64,000 bases of DNA, taken from NCBI RefSeq assembly GCF_900142445.1, contig NZ_FRAV01000015.1, positions 1-64,000 of the forward strand, given 5' to 3'. Under the pieces are notes generated by a model. That model was not told the origin of the DNA. It ran no database searches and saw only the letters and a list, made by a program, of their open reading frames with translations. The position numbers and the translations under genes are program-made. Positions 8,231 through 17,878 of this stretch are shown piece by piece (position 1 is the first letter of the stretch; each line of letters begins with the position of its first letter). The DNA is from Chryseobacterium polytrichastri. Its GTDB lineage: Bacteria > Bacteroidota > Bacteroidia > Flavobacteriales > Weeksellaceae.

Positions 8231-10030
8231 TTACATATTTTGGTATTCTGTGTTATTTTTATATTCCTTTTGAGAAATCTCTTTTATTATTTTCCCTTTT
8301 AAAGTTATTTCAAAAAATTTATTTCCTTTTTTGGAATAAAATATTTTACCATTACTATCTCTATATCCAAAAGATTTATCCGGTTTAATTTCATCAAATA
8401 CAAAAGGACAAATTTCTTTATTATTTATATCTAAAATTCCTGATTTCCCTTTATGGCTAGCAAAAATTATATTTTGTCTCAACATAAATTTATCATAAAT
8501 AGGAGGAATAATTATTTTAAAAGTTTCAAATTCCACAAGTCCGTATTGCCCATTTTTCATAATAAAATGTCTTTCTTCAGGACCATACTCTACCCAATTT
8601 GTTATCTCATCATATTCCAGAGGAAGAAGTATTTTATTATTTACATCTATTACGCCAAATTTTTTGTTTTTTGAGACAATTATCTTTTTAACATTATAAT
8701 AAATAGGCTGAATTGTTTCATATCCATCAAGAACTACTCTATTCTTTAAATTGATTATCTTTTTTTCATCCGCAATAAACAAAATTTGATCCCCGGATCC
8801 ATCAAAACTATATAAACTGTTATAGATGAAAGGTATTTTTAAATGTCCACTTTCATCAATAAGACCATATTTTCTATTCTTTATGGCTATTAATAATTTT
8901 TCATTTTCAATCTTCGTAAGTTCATCATACTCAAAAGGAATTAAAGTTTTTCCCTGCCAATCAATAATACCGACCTTTCCCTTTAAGTTTTTATAAGTAA
9001 GGGTAGGGTCTGAATTTGAAAAATCATTAAAAACTGGCTCGTATGATTCCCCAATCTTTTTTAAATCCCTATTCAAGATAGAATAAATTTCACCTTTTCT
9101 TACATTATAATATTCTGAAAAGGCATGATTTGTATCAAAATATCCAATATGATCATACTCTAATGGAACCTTAAAAGTTCCATCCGTTTTTATAATCCCA
9201 TATTTCCCGTTTCTCTTTACAATGGCATTTTTGAAAGTATCGAAAACGCTTGCAGAATCAAATTTGTTATTTGGAAATGCTGCTCGAGCTTTAGCGTTTA
9301 TAAATTCATACTTCCCATCAATCTCAACTAAAGCTGCCCCATTTTCGAAATATGTAGATTGATCTCTTGTAAAAATGTCTTTTGAAAAATCCGAAATATC
9401 AGTTCTCTTGACATTATCATAAATAAAATCCGAAAGTTGTCTTCCTAAATTATCAAAAATTGCCCATTTATTATTTTTTTTAACAATTACATTTTGATCC
9501 TTCATTTGCTGATTAACTTCAGGATAGATGATAGCAATAACTTCTTTCCCAAATTTGTCAATAAAGCCCCACACCCCATTTCTTTTAACCGCACATAACC
9601 CACTTGGTCTAAAATAATCAACTTCATCATATTTGGGAGAAATAACAAGTTTTCCACTTTCATCAATAAACCCCCATTTATCATTTTTTTTAGCAGAAGC
9701 AAGCCCTTCGGAGAAAATATTCACAGCATCAAAATCTCCTTCTAATTTAAGATTCCTTTTTGTTATAAAAAATTCTTTTCCTTTATTTTTCGCATATGCA
9801 AGACCATTCTCAAATGGATTAAGAAAGTCATATTCAAAAGGAATCATTACTAAGCTGTCTTTATTAATAAATCCCCATTTATTGGGATTATTCAATTTTA
9901 TTCTTATCCATCCTGTTTCATTATCTACTTCTTTATGAGAAATATTTTTCACTGAAAAGTCTAATTTATCCTGAGATTTTGATTGACAAGAAATTAAAAC
10001 AACAAAAAAGAGAATGATAATATTCTTCAT
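8231..10030 (-). CDS. WG-repeat lipoprotein
   Basis: 599 residues beginning with a lipoprotein signal peptide (lipobox LISC, lipidated Cys15). The remainder consists of about ten WG/YG-type repeats of roughly 40-50 residues, each of the form KWGFID..G...I...YD (for example KWGFIDESGKLVISPKYDEV and GVWGFIDKFGKEVIA). WG repeats are predicted beta-hairpin surface modules of unknown ligand, common in Bacteroidota. It sits between the DUF2797 gene (2 bp upstream) and the AsmA-like gene (2 bp downstream), forming a tight three-gene minus-strand operon. Confidence 0.85.
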   Translation of the reverse strand: MKNIIILFFVVLISCQSKSQDKLDFSVKNISHKEVDNETGWIRIKLNNPNKWGFINKDSLVMIPFEYDFLNPFENGLAYAKNKGKEFFITKRNLKLEGDFDAVNIFSEGLASAKKNDKWGFIDESGKLVISPKYDEVDYFRPSGLCAVKRNGVWGFIDKFGKEVIAIIYPEVNQQMKDQNVIVKKNNKWAIFDNLGRQLSDFIYDNVKRTDISDFSKDIFTRDQSTYFENGAALVEIDGKYEFINAKARAAFPNNKFDSASVFDTFKNAIVKRNGKYGIIKTDGTFKVPLEYDHIGYFDTNHAFSEYYNVRKGEIYSILNRDLKKIGESYEPVFNDFSNSDPTLTYKNLKGKVGIIDWQGKTLIPFEYDELTKIENEKLLIAIKNRKYGLIDESGHLKIPFIYNSLYSFDGSGDQILFIADEKKIINLKNRVVLDGYETIQPIYYNVKKIIVSKNKKFGVIDVNNKILLPLEYDEITNWVEYGPEERHFIMKNGQYGLVEFETFKIIIPPIYDKFMLRQNIIFASHKGKSGILDINNKEICPFVFDEIKPDKSFGYRDSNGKIFYSKKGNKFFEITLKGKIIKEISQKEYKNNTEYQNM

Positions 10031-10032
10031 AT

Positions 10033-10827
10033 TTAAGAAACCGTAAGTTCAACAACATATCCTTCATGTCCTCTTACATTGATAAAATCTCCTCCTTCAA
10101 AACTTAAATACTGTCCTTTAATCCCAACTAATTTTCCTGTAAATTCAGGCTTTTTGTCTAAAGTGAATGAATTTACTTTTTCTGGCTTTTCATACGGATA
10201 ATCGAATTTACACACATTTTCCCCTTCACTATAGAACTTTTGGAAGTCTTCAGGAAAATATTGCTTTATTTTTTGTTGAAAATCTACAAGATCCATTTCT
10301 CCTTCAAAATCATCCTGCAGCATTTTTCTCCAATTTGTTTTATCTGATAAATGTTCTTTCAGCGCAACTTCTATCATTCCAGCCTCATATCGGTTTTCTG
10401 TTCTGGCAATTGGTAATGCGAAAGTTGCTCCCTGATCAATCCATCGCGTAGGAATTTGTGAGCTTCTTGTAACCCCCACTTTCACATCTCCTGTATAAGC
10501 CAAATACACGGTGTGCGGCTGAAGTTGGATTTGTTTTTCCACTTCCAGATCTCGCTCTGCAACCCCAAGATGTGCGGTAGAAAGTTCCGGACGGATAATC
10601 GTATCACTTGCATAGGGACTTTCAAAAAAGCAGCTCTTGCAAAATCCCATTCTATAAATAGGCTTATTCTTCCCACAATTCACACATTGAAAGCCCTTAT
10701 GCTTTATCGTCATTTCTTTTCCTAACAATTCATTCATGTGAATAAGATCACCCGAAAGGTTTAGATAGTACTGAATTGGCTGAGCATCATAACTCGTCAT
10801 CTTTAAAATTTGCCCTTGAAACTGCAT
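10033..10827 (-). CDS. DUF2797 zinc-ribbon protein
   Basis: 264 residues. A zinc ribbon is formed by C48-x2-C51 and C63-x2-C66 (CVNCGKNKPIYRMGFCKSC). After it comes a segment HTVYLAYTGDVKVGVTR that looks like the start of a GIY-YIG-like fold (two short strands with Y and a VGVTR turn), then basic residues RTENRYEAGMIE. The family is DUF2797, of unknown biochemical role. The GIY-YIG comparison is my inference from the strand pattern. It is first in the operon with the WG-repeat and AsmA-like genes. Confidence 0.8.
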   Translation of the reverse strand: MQFQGQILKMTSYDAQPIQYYLNLSGDLIHMNELLGKEMTIKHKGFQCVNCGKNKPIYRMGFCKSCFFESPYASDTIIRPELSTAHLGVAERDLEVEKQIQLQPHTVYLAYTGDVKVGVTRSSQIPTRWIDQGATFALPIARTENRYEAGMIEVALKEHLSDKTNWRKMLQDDFEGEMDLVDFQQKIKQYFPEDFQKFYSEGENVCKFDYPYEKPEKVNSFTLDKKPEFTGKLVGIKGQYLSFEGGDFINVRGHEGYVVELTVS

Positions 10828-10889
10828 ATTAATTTTATATTACTTTTTTAAGTAAATTTAATGATTATATTTTTCACAAAGGAATTTTA

Positions 10890-10897
10890 TATTTTTG
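10890..10897 (+). promoter_or_regulatory. -7 promoter element of the epimerase gene
   Basis: TATTTTTG, an exact TAnnTTTG match, 18 bp upstream of the ATG at 10916. Confidence 0.6.
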
Positions 10898-10915
10898 CAC
10901 AGATAAAAAACACGA

Positions 10916-11938
10916 ATGAAATATCTTGTAACAGGAGGAAGCGGATTTATTGGTTCTCACTTAGTAGAGCTATTATTGAAAGAAGGACATTCTGTCATAA
11001 ACATTGACAACTTTGATAATTTCTACGATTATCGGATAAAAATTAAAAATACATTAGAATCTATAGCAGATTTTTCTGATTTTACTTTTTCTGACAAAGA
11101 GACCGACATTAAGAAATTAACCTCCCTTTCAACATCAAATAATTACACCTTATATTATCAGGACATCAGAGATAAAAAAGGGCTTGAAGACCTATTTAAA
11201 ACCCATGAAATTGATGTAATCATTCATCTGGCCGCCCTTGCCGGAGTTCGCCCTTCCATTGAAAGACCTTTGGAATACGAAGAAGTGAATGTTCGTGGAA
11301 CGATGAATCTTTGGGAACTGTGTAAAGAATTCAAAATTACCAAATTTGTTTGCGCCTCTTCATCAAGCGTTTATGGAAACAACGAAAAAATTCCTTTTGC
11401 TGAAACAGACAATGTAGACAATCCTATTTCACCATATGCCGCTACTAAAAAATGTGGGGAAATTTTAGGACATGTTTATCATCAATTATATAATATCGAC
11501 ATGATCCAACTAAGGTTTTTCACTGTTTACGGGCCTAGACAAAGACCTGATCTTGCGATACATAAATTCACAAAATTAATTTCTGAAGATCAGGAAATCC
11601 CTTTCTACGGGGATGGAAGTACGGCAAGAGATTACACTTACGTTGATGACATTATTGATGGTATTACAAAATCTATCCGCTATCTGGAAAATCATTCAAA
11701 AGTATATGAGATCATCAACCTTGGAGAAAGCCAGGTTATTAATCTTAACGAAATGCTTTCTACCATTGAGCAAGCTTTAGGAAAAACTGCCATCAAAAAA
11801 ATTCTGCCAATGCAGCCCGGAGATGTGCAGAAAACCAATGCTGACATAGGAAAAGCGAAGATTTTAATTGATTATAAACCAACCACAGACTTCCAAAATG
11901 GCATAAAAAAATTTGTGGAATGGTTTTTGAGAAAATGA
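10916..11938 (+). CDS. NAD-dependent sugar-nucleotide epimerase (UDP-glucuronate 4-epimerase type)
   Basis: 340-residue extended short-chain dehydrogenase. The Rossmann motif TGGSGFIGSH (6-15) binds NAD, SSSSVYG (about 148-154) supplies the catalytic Ser/Thr region and Y174-x3-K178 (YAATKK) is the catalytic pair. The insert after DNFDNFYDYRIK and the RFFTVYGPRQRPDLAI segment are typical of UDP-glucuronate 4-epimerases (CapI/WbpP-like). It would make UDP-galacturonate for surface polysaccharide, though related specificities cannot be excluded. It is a single-gene unit. Confidence 0.85.
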   Translation: MKYLVTGGSGFIGSHLVELLLKEGHSVINIDNFDNFYDYRIKIKNTLESIADFSDFTFSDKETDIKKLTSLSTSNNYTLYYQDIRDKKGLEDLFKTHEIDVIIHLAALAGVRPSIERPLEYEEVNVRGTMNLWELCKEFKITKFVCASSSSVYGNNEKIPFAETDNVDNPISPYAATKKCGEILGHVYHQLYNIDMIQLRFFTVYGPRQRPDLAIHKFTKLISEDQEIPFYGDGSTARDYTYVDDIIDGITKSIRYLENHSKVYEIINLGESQVINLNEMLSTIEQALGKTAIKKILPMQPGDVQKTNADIGKAKILIDYKPTTDFQNGIKKFVEWFLRK

Positions 11939-12054
11939 CATCGAACAAGTTGCTGACACAGCTGTAACACGGTCTGTGAGGTGCAAGGAGTAAAAAATTA
12001 ATAAAAAGAATTGAAAATCAGGTATAAAAAAGCTTATAATATAGCCTATTTTTA

Positions 12055-12062
12055 TACTTTTG
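12055..12062 (+). promoter_or_regulatory. -7 promoter element of the DUF2795 gene
   Basis: TACTTTTG, an exact TAnnTTTG match, 18 bp upstream of the ATG at 12081. Confidence 0.6.
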
Positions 12063-12080
12063 CAAAAAAAATAGAATATT

Positions 12081-12302
12081 ATGTACTGGACATTAGAATT
12101 AGCCTCATATTTAAGTGACGCACCTTGGCCAATGACAAAGGCTGAGCTTATTGATTATGCAATTAGAACTGGTGCACCCATGGAGGTAACAGAAAACCTT
12201 CAGGCTATTGAAGACGAAGGTGAAATGTATGAAGCCATTGATGAGATCTGGCCAGACTATCCTACGGACGAAGATTATCTTTGGAACGAAGACGAATATT
12301 AA
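12081..12302 (+). CDS. DUF2795 small acidic protein (73 aa)
   Basis: Acidic 73-residue protein beginning MYWTLELASYLSDAPWP, with the helix-turn-like KAELIDYAIRTGAPMEVTENL and a tail rich in Asp/Glu/Trp. This matches the DUF2795 family, conserved in Bacteroidota directly upstream of or near secA. Function is unknown. It has its own promoter and is separated from secA by a gap with two palindromes. Confidence 0.8.
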   Translation: MYWTLELASYLSDAPWPMTKAELIDYAIRTGAPMEVTENLQAIEDEGEMYEAIDEIWPDYPTDEDYLWNEDEY

Positions 12303-12309
12303 ATAAAGC

Positions 12310-12400
12310 AATAAGCTTTAAGCTTATTCCCCTTTTTATAATATCAATTTTTGCGCAGTAAGCGTATTTAGTAAAACGCTTAAAGTATATTGCTTTAAGC
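12310..12400. repeat. paired palindromes in the gap before secA
   Basis: AATAAGCTT-T-AAGCTTATT (12310-12328) is a perfect 9-bp inverted repeat, followed by a C/T-rich run that could terminate transcription. A second one, GCTTAAAG / CTTTAAGC (12378-12385 with 12393-12400), sits 17 bp before the secA start. The vocabulary (AGCAATAAGC, GCTTTAAGC) recurs in the ftsZ-yqeY gap at 61521-61579. Confidence 0.6.
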
Positions 12401-12416
12401 ATAAAGTAAAAAATTT

Positions 12417-15400
12417 ATGAGTTTTTTAAACAAAGTTCTTAAAGGGTTTTTGGGAGACAAGAAAGCGCAGGACCTAAAGGAAGTAAAAAAAGTTGTAACA
12501 AAAATCAAAGCTGTTGAACCCAATATTCAGCAATTGTCTGATGATGGCTTAAGAGAGAAAACTGCTGAATTTAAAAATAAAATAAAATCAGCAACAAGTA
12601 CCATCACAGCGCAGATAGAACAGATTAAAGAGCAGATAAAAAATTCGGCTAATGTTGATGAAAAAGAAGCTCTTTTCTCACAAATAGAGTCTCTTAAGAA
12701 AGATTCATACGAAATCGAGGAGAAAGTTCTTAGCCAAGTTCTTCCTGAAGCTTTTGCACTAGTAAAAGAAACAGCAAGAAGATGGGCACAAAACGGAGAA
12801 ATTCGTGTAACTGCCACTCAATTGGACAGAGAACTTGCTGCAACTAAAGATTTCGTTGAAATCCAGGGAGACACTGCCGTTTGGAAAAACTCATGGGATG
12901 CAGCCGGAACTCCTGTAGTTTGGGATATGGTCCACTACGATGTTCAGTTTATTGGAGGGGTTATTCTTCACAGCGGTAAAATTGCCGAAATGGCAACGGG
13001 TGAAGGTAAAACTCTAGTAGGAACATTACCTATTTACTTAAATGCACTTCCTGAAAGAGGGGTTCACGTGGTAACCGTGAATGACTATCTTGCAAAAAGA
13101 GACTCCGCTTGGATGGGCCCATTGTATCAGTTCCACGGAATGAGAATCGATTGTATCGATAATCACCAGCCGAACTCAGATGGAAGAAGAAAAGCATACA
13201 ATTCAGATATTACGTATGGAACAAATAACGAATTCGGGTTCGATTATTTGAGAGATAACATGGTAACTTCACCTTCAGAATTGGTACAAAGAGAATTAAA
13301 CTTTGCTATCGTGGATGAGGTTGACTCTGTTTTGGTAGATGACGCGAGAACTCCATTGATTATTTCTGGTCCGGTTCCTCAGGGGGACAGACAGGAATTT
13401 GATGTTCTTAAACCTTCTATCGACAGAATTGTTGAAGTTCAAAAGAAAACCGTTTCTGCAATTTTTAATGAAGCTAAAAAATTAATCGCTGCAGGAAACA
13501 CTAAAGAAGGAGGATTCAAATTACTTCAGGCTTACAGAGGTTTGCCTAAAAACAGACAACTCATCAAGTTCTTATCTGAAAGCGGAAACAGAGCATTACT
13601 TCAAAAAGTAGAAGCTCAGTATATGCAGGATAACAACCGTGATATGCCGATCGTTGATAAAGATCTTTATTTCGTAATCGAGGAGAAAAACAATCAGGTT
13701 GACCTTACAGACAAAGGTGTTGAATACATGTCTCAAGGAAACTCTGATCAAAACTTCTTCGTTCTTCCGGATATCGGAACTGAGATTGCGGAAGTTGAGG
13801 CTAAAAATTTATCTAAAGAAGAAGAATTCGAAGCTAAAGAAAGACTTTTCTCTGATTTTGCAGAAAAATCTGAGCGTGTTCACACGATGAGTCAGTTATT
13901 GAAAGCATACACATTATTCGAAAAAGATGATGAGTATGTGGTAATTGATGGTGAAGTAAAAATCGTTGACGAGCAGACAGGTCGTATCATGGAAGGACGT
14001 CGTTATTCAGACGGTCTACACCAGGCGATTGAAGCTAAAGAAAACGTAAAAATTGAAGCGGCAACGCAAACTTTTGCAACAGTAACGCTTCAAAACTACT
14101 TCCGTATGTACAACAAACTTACGGGGATGACGGGTACTGCAGAAACTGAAGCAGGCGAACTTTGGGAGATCTACAAATTAGATGTTGTGGTAATTCCTAC
14201 CAACCGTCCTATTTTAAGAGATGACAAACAAGATTTAGTTTTCAAAACTAACAGAGAAAAATATAACGCAGTAATTGAAGAAATTGAAAAATTAACAGCA
14301 GCAAGAAGACCTGTATTGGTTGGTACAACGTCTGTTGAAATTTCTCAGTTGCTTTCAAAAGCGTTACAATTAAGAAAAATCCCACACCAGGTATTGAACG
14401 CGAAACTTCACAAGAAGGAAGCGGAGATTGTTGCTGGTGCAGGACAGCCGGGAGTTGTAACTATTGCAACCAACATGGCAGGTCGTGGTACGGATATTAA
14501 ACTTTCTAAAGAAGTAAAAGAAGCTGGAGGTTTAGCAATTATTGGTACAGAAAGACACGATTCAAGACGTGTTGACAGACAGTTAAGAGGTAGAGCGGGA
14601 CGTCAGGGAGATCCGGGAAGTTCTCAGTTCTATGTATCTCTTGAAGATAACTTAATGCGCTTGTTCGGTTCTGAAAGAATCGCTAAAATGATGGACAGAA
14701 TGGGTCATAAAGATGGTGAAGTTATTCAGCATTCAATGATCAGTAAATCTATCGAAAGAGCACAGAAAAAAGTAGAAGAAAATAACTTCGGAACAAGAAA
14801 GAGGCTTCTTGAGTATGATGACGTAATGAACAAACAACGTGACGTTATCTATAAGAGAAGAAAGAATGCTTTATTCGGAGATCACTTGAAATACGATATC
14901 ACTAACATGATTTTCGATGTTTCTAACTCTATTGTTACAAAAGGAAAAGCAAACGGAAGTTATAAAGATTTTGAATTTGAAGTAATCAAACATTTCACAA
15001 TGGCTTCTCCTGTTTCTGAAAGTGATTTTAGCAATAAGCAAATTCCGGAATTAACGGATATTTTATTCAAAGCTGCTCAGGAAGATTATAGCATGAAGCT
15101 GAACTTATTGAAAGAAAAATCATTCCCTATTATTGAGAATGTATATCAAAATCAAGGTTCAATGTTTAAAATGATTCAGGTTCCTTTCACAGATGGTCAT
15201 AAAACAATGACGATTGTAGCTGATCTTAAAGAAGCTTACGATACGAAATGTGAAAGTTTAATCAATGATTTTGAAAAGAATATCACTTTATCAATCATCG
15301 ATGAAAACTGGAAGCTTCACCTTCGTGAGATGGATGATCTTAGAAGATCTTCTCAGGGAGCTGTTTACGAGCAGAAAGATCCACTTGTTATTTACAAACA

Positions 15401-15488
15401 AGAATCTTTCCACTTATTCAGCGAAATGATGGATAAATTAAACAAAGAAATTATTTCATTCTTATATAAAGGAGAAATTCCTGCATAA
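12417..15488 (+). CDS. secA: preprotein translocase ATPase SecA
   Basis: 1023-residue motor ATPase of the Sec export pathway. Visible motifs are Walker [10 protein letters not shown] (about 192), the DEAD-like [15 protein letters not shown] (about 298), the preprotein cross-linking region, and the second nucleotide-binding domain [12 protein letters not shown] (about 684) with [10 protein letters not shown]. Helical scaffold and wing domains follow. The protein ends FLYKGEIPA without the cysteine-rich zinc/SecB-binding tail found in many SecA proteins. It also carries long insertions in NBD1 (about 50-100 and 330-420), typical of Bacteroidota. A terminator follows directly. Confidence 0.98.
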   Translation: MSFLNKVLKGFLGDKKAQDLKEVKKVVTKIKAVEPNIQQLSDDGLREKTAEFKNKIKSATSTITAQIEQIKEQIKNSANVDEKEALFSQIESLKKDSYEIEEKVLSQVLPEAFALVKETARRWAQNGEIRVTATQLDRELAATKDFVEIQGDTAVWKNSWDAAGTPVVWDMVHYDVQFIGGVILHSGKIAEMATGEGKTLVGTLPIYLNALPERGVHVVTVNDYLAKRDSAWMGPLYQFHGMRIDCIDNHQPNSDGRRKAYNSDITYGTNNEFGFDYLRDNMVTSPSELVQRELNFAIVDEVDSVLVDDARTPLIISGPVPQGDRQEFDVLKPSIDRIVEVQKKTVSAIFNEAKKLIAAGNTKEGGFKLLQAYRGLPKNRQLIKFLSESGNRALLQKVEAQYMQDNNRDMPIVDKDLYFVIEEKNNQVDLTDKGVEYMSQGNSDQNFFVLPDIGTEIAEVEAKNLSKEEEFEAKERLFSDFAEKSERVHTMSQLLKAYTLFEKDDEYVVIDGEVKIVDEQTGRIMEGRRYSDGLHQAIEAKENVKIEAATQTFATVTLQNYFRMYNKLTGMTGTAETEAGELWEIYKLDVVVIPTNRPILRDDKQDLVFKTNREKYNAVIEEIEKLTAARRPVLVGTTSVEISQLLSKALQLRKIPHQVLNAKLHKKEAEIVAGAGQPGVVTIATNMAGRGTDIKLSKEVKEAGGLAIIGTERHDSRRVDRQLRGRAGRQGDPGSSQFYVSLEDNLMRLFGSERIAKMMDRMGHKDGEVIQHSMISKSIERAQKKVEENNFGTRKRLLEYDDVMNKQRDVIYKRRKNALFGDHLKYDITNMIFDVSNSIVTKGKANGSYKDFEFEVIKHFTMASPVSESDFSNKQIPELTDILFKAAQEDYSMKLNLLKEKSFPIIENVYQNQGSMFKMIQVPFTDGHKTMTIVADLKEAYDTKCESLINDFEKNITLSIIDENWKLHLREMDDLRRSSQGAVYEQKDPLVIYKQESFHLFSEMMDKLNKEIISFLYKGEIPA

Positions 15489-15512
15489 GAAATAAATTAA
15501 TTATAGAATAGA

Positions 15513-15545
15513 AACCGCTCCAGCACTGCATGGAGCGGTTTTTTG
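15513..15545 (+). terminator. secA terminator
   Basis: Perfect 10-bp stem AACCGCTCCA / TGGAGCGGTT with an 8-nt loop, followed by T5. Confidence 0.85.
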
Positions 15546-15612
15546 TATTTAATGGATAATAATTGTATGATAAATATCAATACTGAAACTTATTTAGAAT
15601 AATTAAAAACAA

Positions 15613-15620
15613 TATATTTG
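15613..15620 (+). promoter_or_regulatory. -7 promoter element of the first TonB-dependent receptor
   Basis: TATATTTG, an exact TAnnTTTG match. It places transcription start just before 15629, favouring the ATG at 15638 over the in-frame TTG at 15629. Confidence 0.55.
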
Positions 15621-15637
15621 CAGAAAATTTGGATTTC

Positions 15638-17839
15638 ATGAAAAATGTACTGATCTGCGCCTCGCTGTTAGGTTCCGTCCTGACTTTAGCTCAAGAAAAG
15701 GATTCTACTAACACAAAACGCATTGATGAAGTGATTATAAATACTTACATCAAAAAAGACAGTGACTATTCAAATAAGATGACCTTAAAGGCTATTGAAA
15801 ACCCGCAGGTTTATTCTAGCATAGATAAAGTAATCTTAGAAAACCAAGGGATTTATACGGTTGATGAAGCATTTAGAAACATTCCGGGTTTGCAAACTAT
15901 GTGGACAGCCAATGGAAGAGCCGGTGACGGTGGTGCTTATGTAAACTTAAGAGGATTTGTTTCTTCAAACTCTTTGAGAAATGGGGTGTTAGGATCTGTA
16001 ACCGGAGCTATAGACGCCATTAATCTAGAAAAAGTAGAAGTTCTTAAAGGTCCATCAGGAACATTATTCGGAAGTTTATTAACAAGTTATGGAGGAGTAA
16101 TCAACCGAGTTACCAAAAAACCTTTTGAAACTTTTGGAGGAAATATCAATTTATCAGGTGGTAGCTACGATACATACAGAGCCGCTGTAGATGTTAATAC
16201 TCCCCTTACGCAAGATAAAAAATTATTATTCAGGCTAAATTCGGCTTATACTAACGAAGGAACATTTCAAACAGAAGGTTTCAAAAGAAATTTAGCAATT
16301 GCTCCAAGCCTTACTTATAATCCTACAGATCGTTTAAATATCAACTTTGAGATGGAATTATTCCAGATGAAAAGCATGAGCGATCAAACCTTTTTCTTTT
16401 ACTCAGGAAAATATTTACAGAAAGTCAACAATATTAAAGATCTGAATCTCGATTATAAAAACTCTTACTTAGGAAAAGATTTAACCAATACAGGAAGAAG
16501 CATCAATTTTTTCGGACAGGTTAATTATAAAATATCAAACAATATTAAGTCTTCTACAAACATCAGTACTTCTTCCAGTTATTCTAACGGATTTATGCCT
16601 TATTTATTCTTTACAGGCGATGATGCTACCAGCATGTACAGAAGTGACCAATCAACCAGAGACAGTAGAAAAAAAGCAATTAATTTCCAACAAAATTTCA
16701 ATGGAGATTTCCGTATCGGAAACTTAAGAAACCGTGTTGTTTTAGGATTCGATTATTTAAGAGTAAATAATGATCAGAATTTTTATGACATCAATGGTTT
16801 TGACAGAAATGCTGCCGGAGAACCAATACCGGTACCTTTACACCAACCAGGTTTTAATTATACCAATTTTAACGGTACCGCATTGCAGGCAAAATATGAT
16901 GCTGTAGCAGGAAACGAAACTCCATACCTCATCAACGGAACTCAGGAAAATTATGCGGTGTACCTTTCCAACGTTTTAAGCATCACCAATAACTTAAATG
17001 TTTTAATGGCATTGCGTGTTGATAATTTCAATAACAAGCCAGGAGTTCCGGCAACTCCAGAAGCTGAGGAGCGCAAAAGTTTTAATCAGACCTTCTTTTC
17101 TCCAAAACTTGGAATCGTTTATGAAGTCGTTAAAGATAAATTTTCAGTCTTCGGAAACTATCAAAACAGCTTTAAAAATCTAGATTATTATACTGACGCT
17201 GCAAAAGTTACAAGAACACCAACTCCAGAACAGGCTAACCAGATGGAAGGAGGGATTAAAACCAGTCTTTTCAATGGGAAAATTTCTTCTACGTTAAGTT
17301 ATTATAATATCAAGGTAAAAGATGTTTTAAGAAATATGCCAAGTCCCGGCAATGCTAATGCACAAGTACAAGATGGTACCATTGTAAGCAAAGGAGTTGA
17401 GCTTGAAGTAAATGCTTATTTGGTAAAAGGCTTCACGGCAATTGTTGGTTTCAGTTATAATGATTCAAAATACACCCAAGCAGATGCGTCTGTAGAAAAC
17501 AGAAGACCTAATACTTCAGGAGCTCCTTATTTGGCTAATCTATATGCAAGTTATCAGTTTTTAGATGGAAATTTAAAAGGCTTAGGATTCGGAATTGGTG
17601 GAAACTACGCCAGTGAAAATAAAATTGTAAATAATCTAGATACGACTACAAATACAAATAATGTCTTCACATTACCTTCTTATATCGTATTGAATGCCAA
17701 TGCTTATTATGACACCAAGAAATTCAGAATTGGGATCAAGGCAGACAATTTTACCAACGAACATTACTGGATTGGTTATACCACAGCAAATCCACAAAAG
17801 CTGATGAATATAATCGGAAGTGTTACTTATAAATTCTAA
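15638..17839 (+). CDS. TonB-dependent siderophore receptor
   Basis: 733-residue outer-membrane receptor. A signal peptide (MKNVLICASLLGSVLTLAQ) is followed by a TonB-box-like RIDEVIINTY segment, a plug domain with RNIPGLQTM, YVNLRGF and VEVLKGPSGTLFGS, and a 22-strand-type beta barrel ending in the aromatic C-terminus VTYKF. The plug signature is that of ferric-siderophore receptors (FhuA/FpvA type). The exact siderophore is unknown. It is the first of a receptor-receptor-PepSY-receptor run. The start is set by the promoter and signal peptide. Confidence 0.85.
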   Translation: MKNVLICASLLGSVLTLAQEKDSTNTKRIDEVIINTYIKKDSDYSNKMTLKAIENPQVYSSIDKVILENQGIYTVDEAFRNIPGLQTMWTANGRAGDGGAYVNLRGFVSSNSLRNGVLGSVTGAIDAINLEKVEVLKGPSGTLFGSLLTSYGGVINRVTKKPFETFGGNINLSGGSYDTYRAAVDVNTPLTQDKKLLFRLNSAYTNEGTFQTEGFKRNLAIAPSLTYNPTDRLNINFEMELFQMKSMSDQTFFFYSGKYLQKVNNIKDLNLDYKNSYLGKDLTNTGRSINFFGQVNYKISNNIKSSTNISTSSSYSNGFMPYLFFTGDDATSMYRSDQSTRDSRKKAINFQQNFNGDFRIGNLRNRVVLGFDYLRVNNDQNFYDINGFDRNAAGEPIPVPLHQPGFNYTNFNGTALQAKYDAVAGNETPYLINGTQENYAVYLSNVLSITNNLNVLMALRVDNFNNKPGVPATPEAEERKSFNQTFFSPKLGIVYEVVKDKFSVFGNYQNSFKNLDYYTDAAKVTRTPTPEQANQMEGGIKTSLFNGKISSTLSYYNIKVKDVLRNMPSPGNANAQVQDGTIVSKGVELEVNAYLVKGFTAIVGFSYNDSKYTQADASVENRRPNTSGAPYLANLYASYQFLDGNLKGLGFGIGGNYASENKIVNNLDTTTNTNNVFTLPSYIVLNANAYYDTKKFRIGIKADNFTNEHYWIGYTTANPQKLMNIIGSVTYKF

Positions 17840-17878
17840 TCAAATAATTACAGGACAGCTGTCTTACAAAAATAAACA

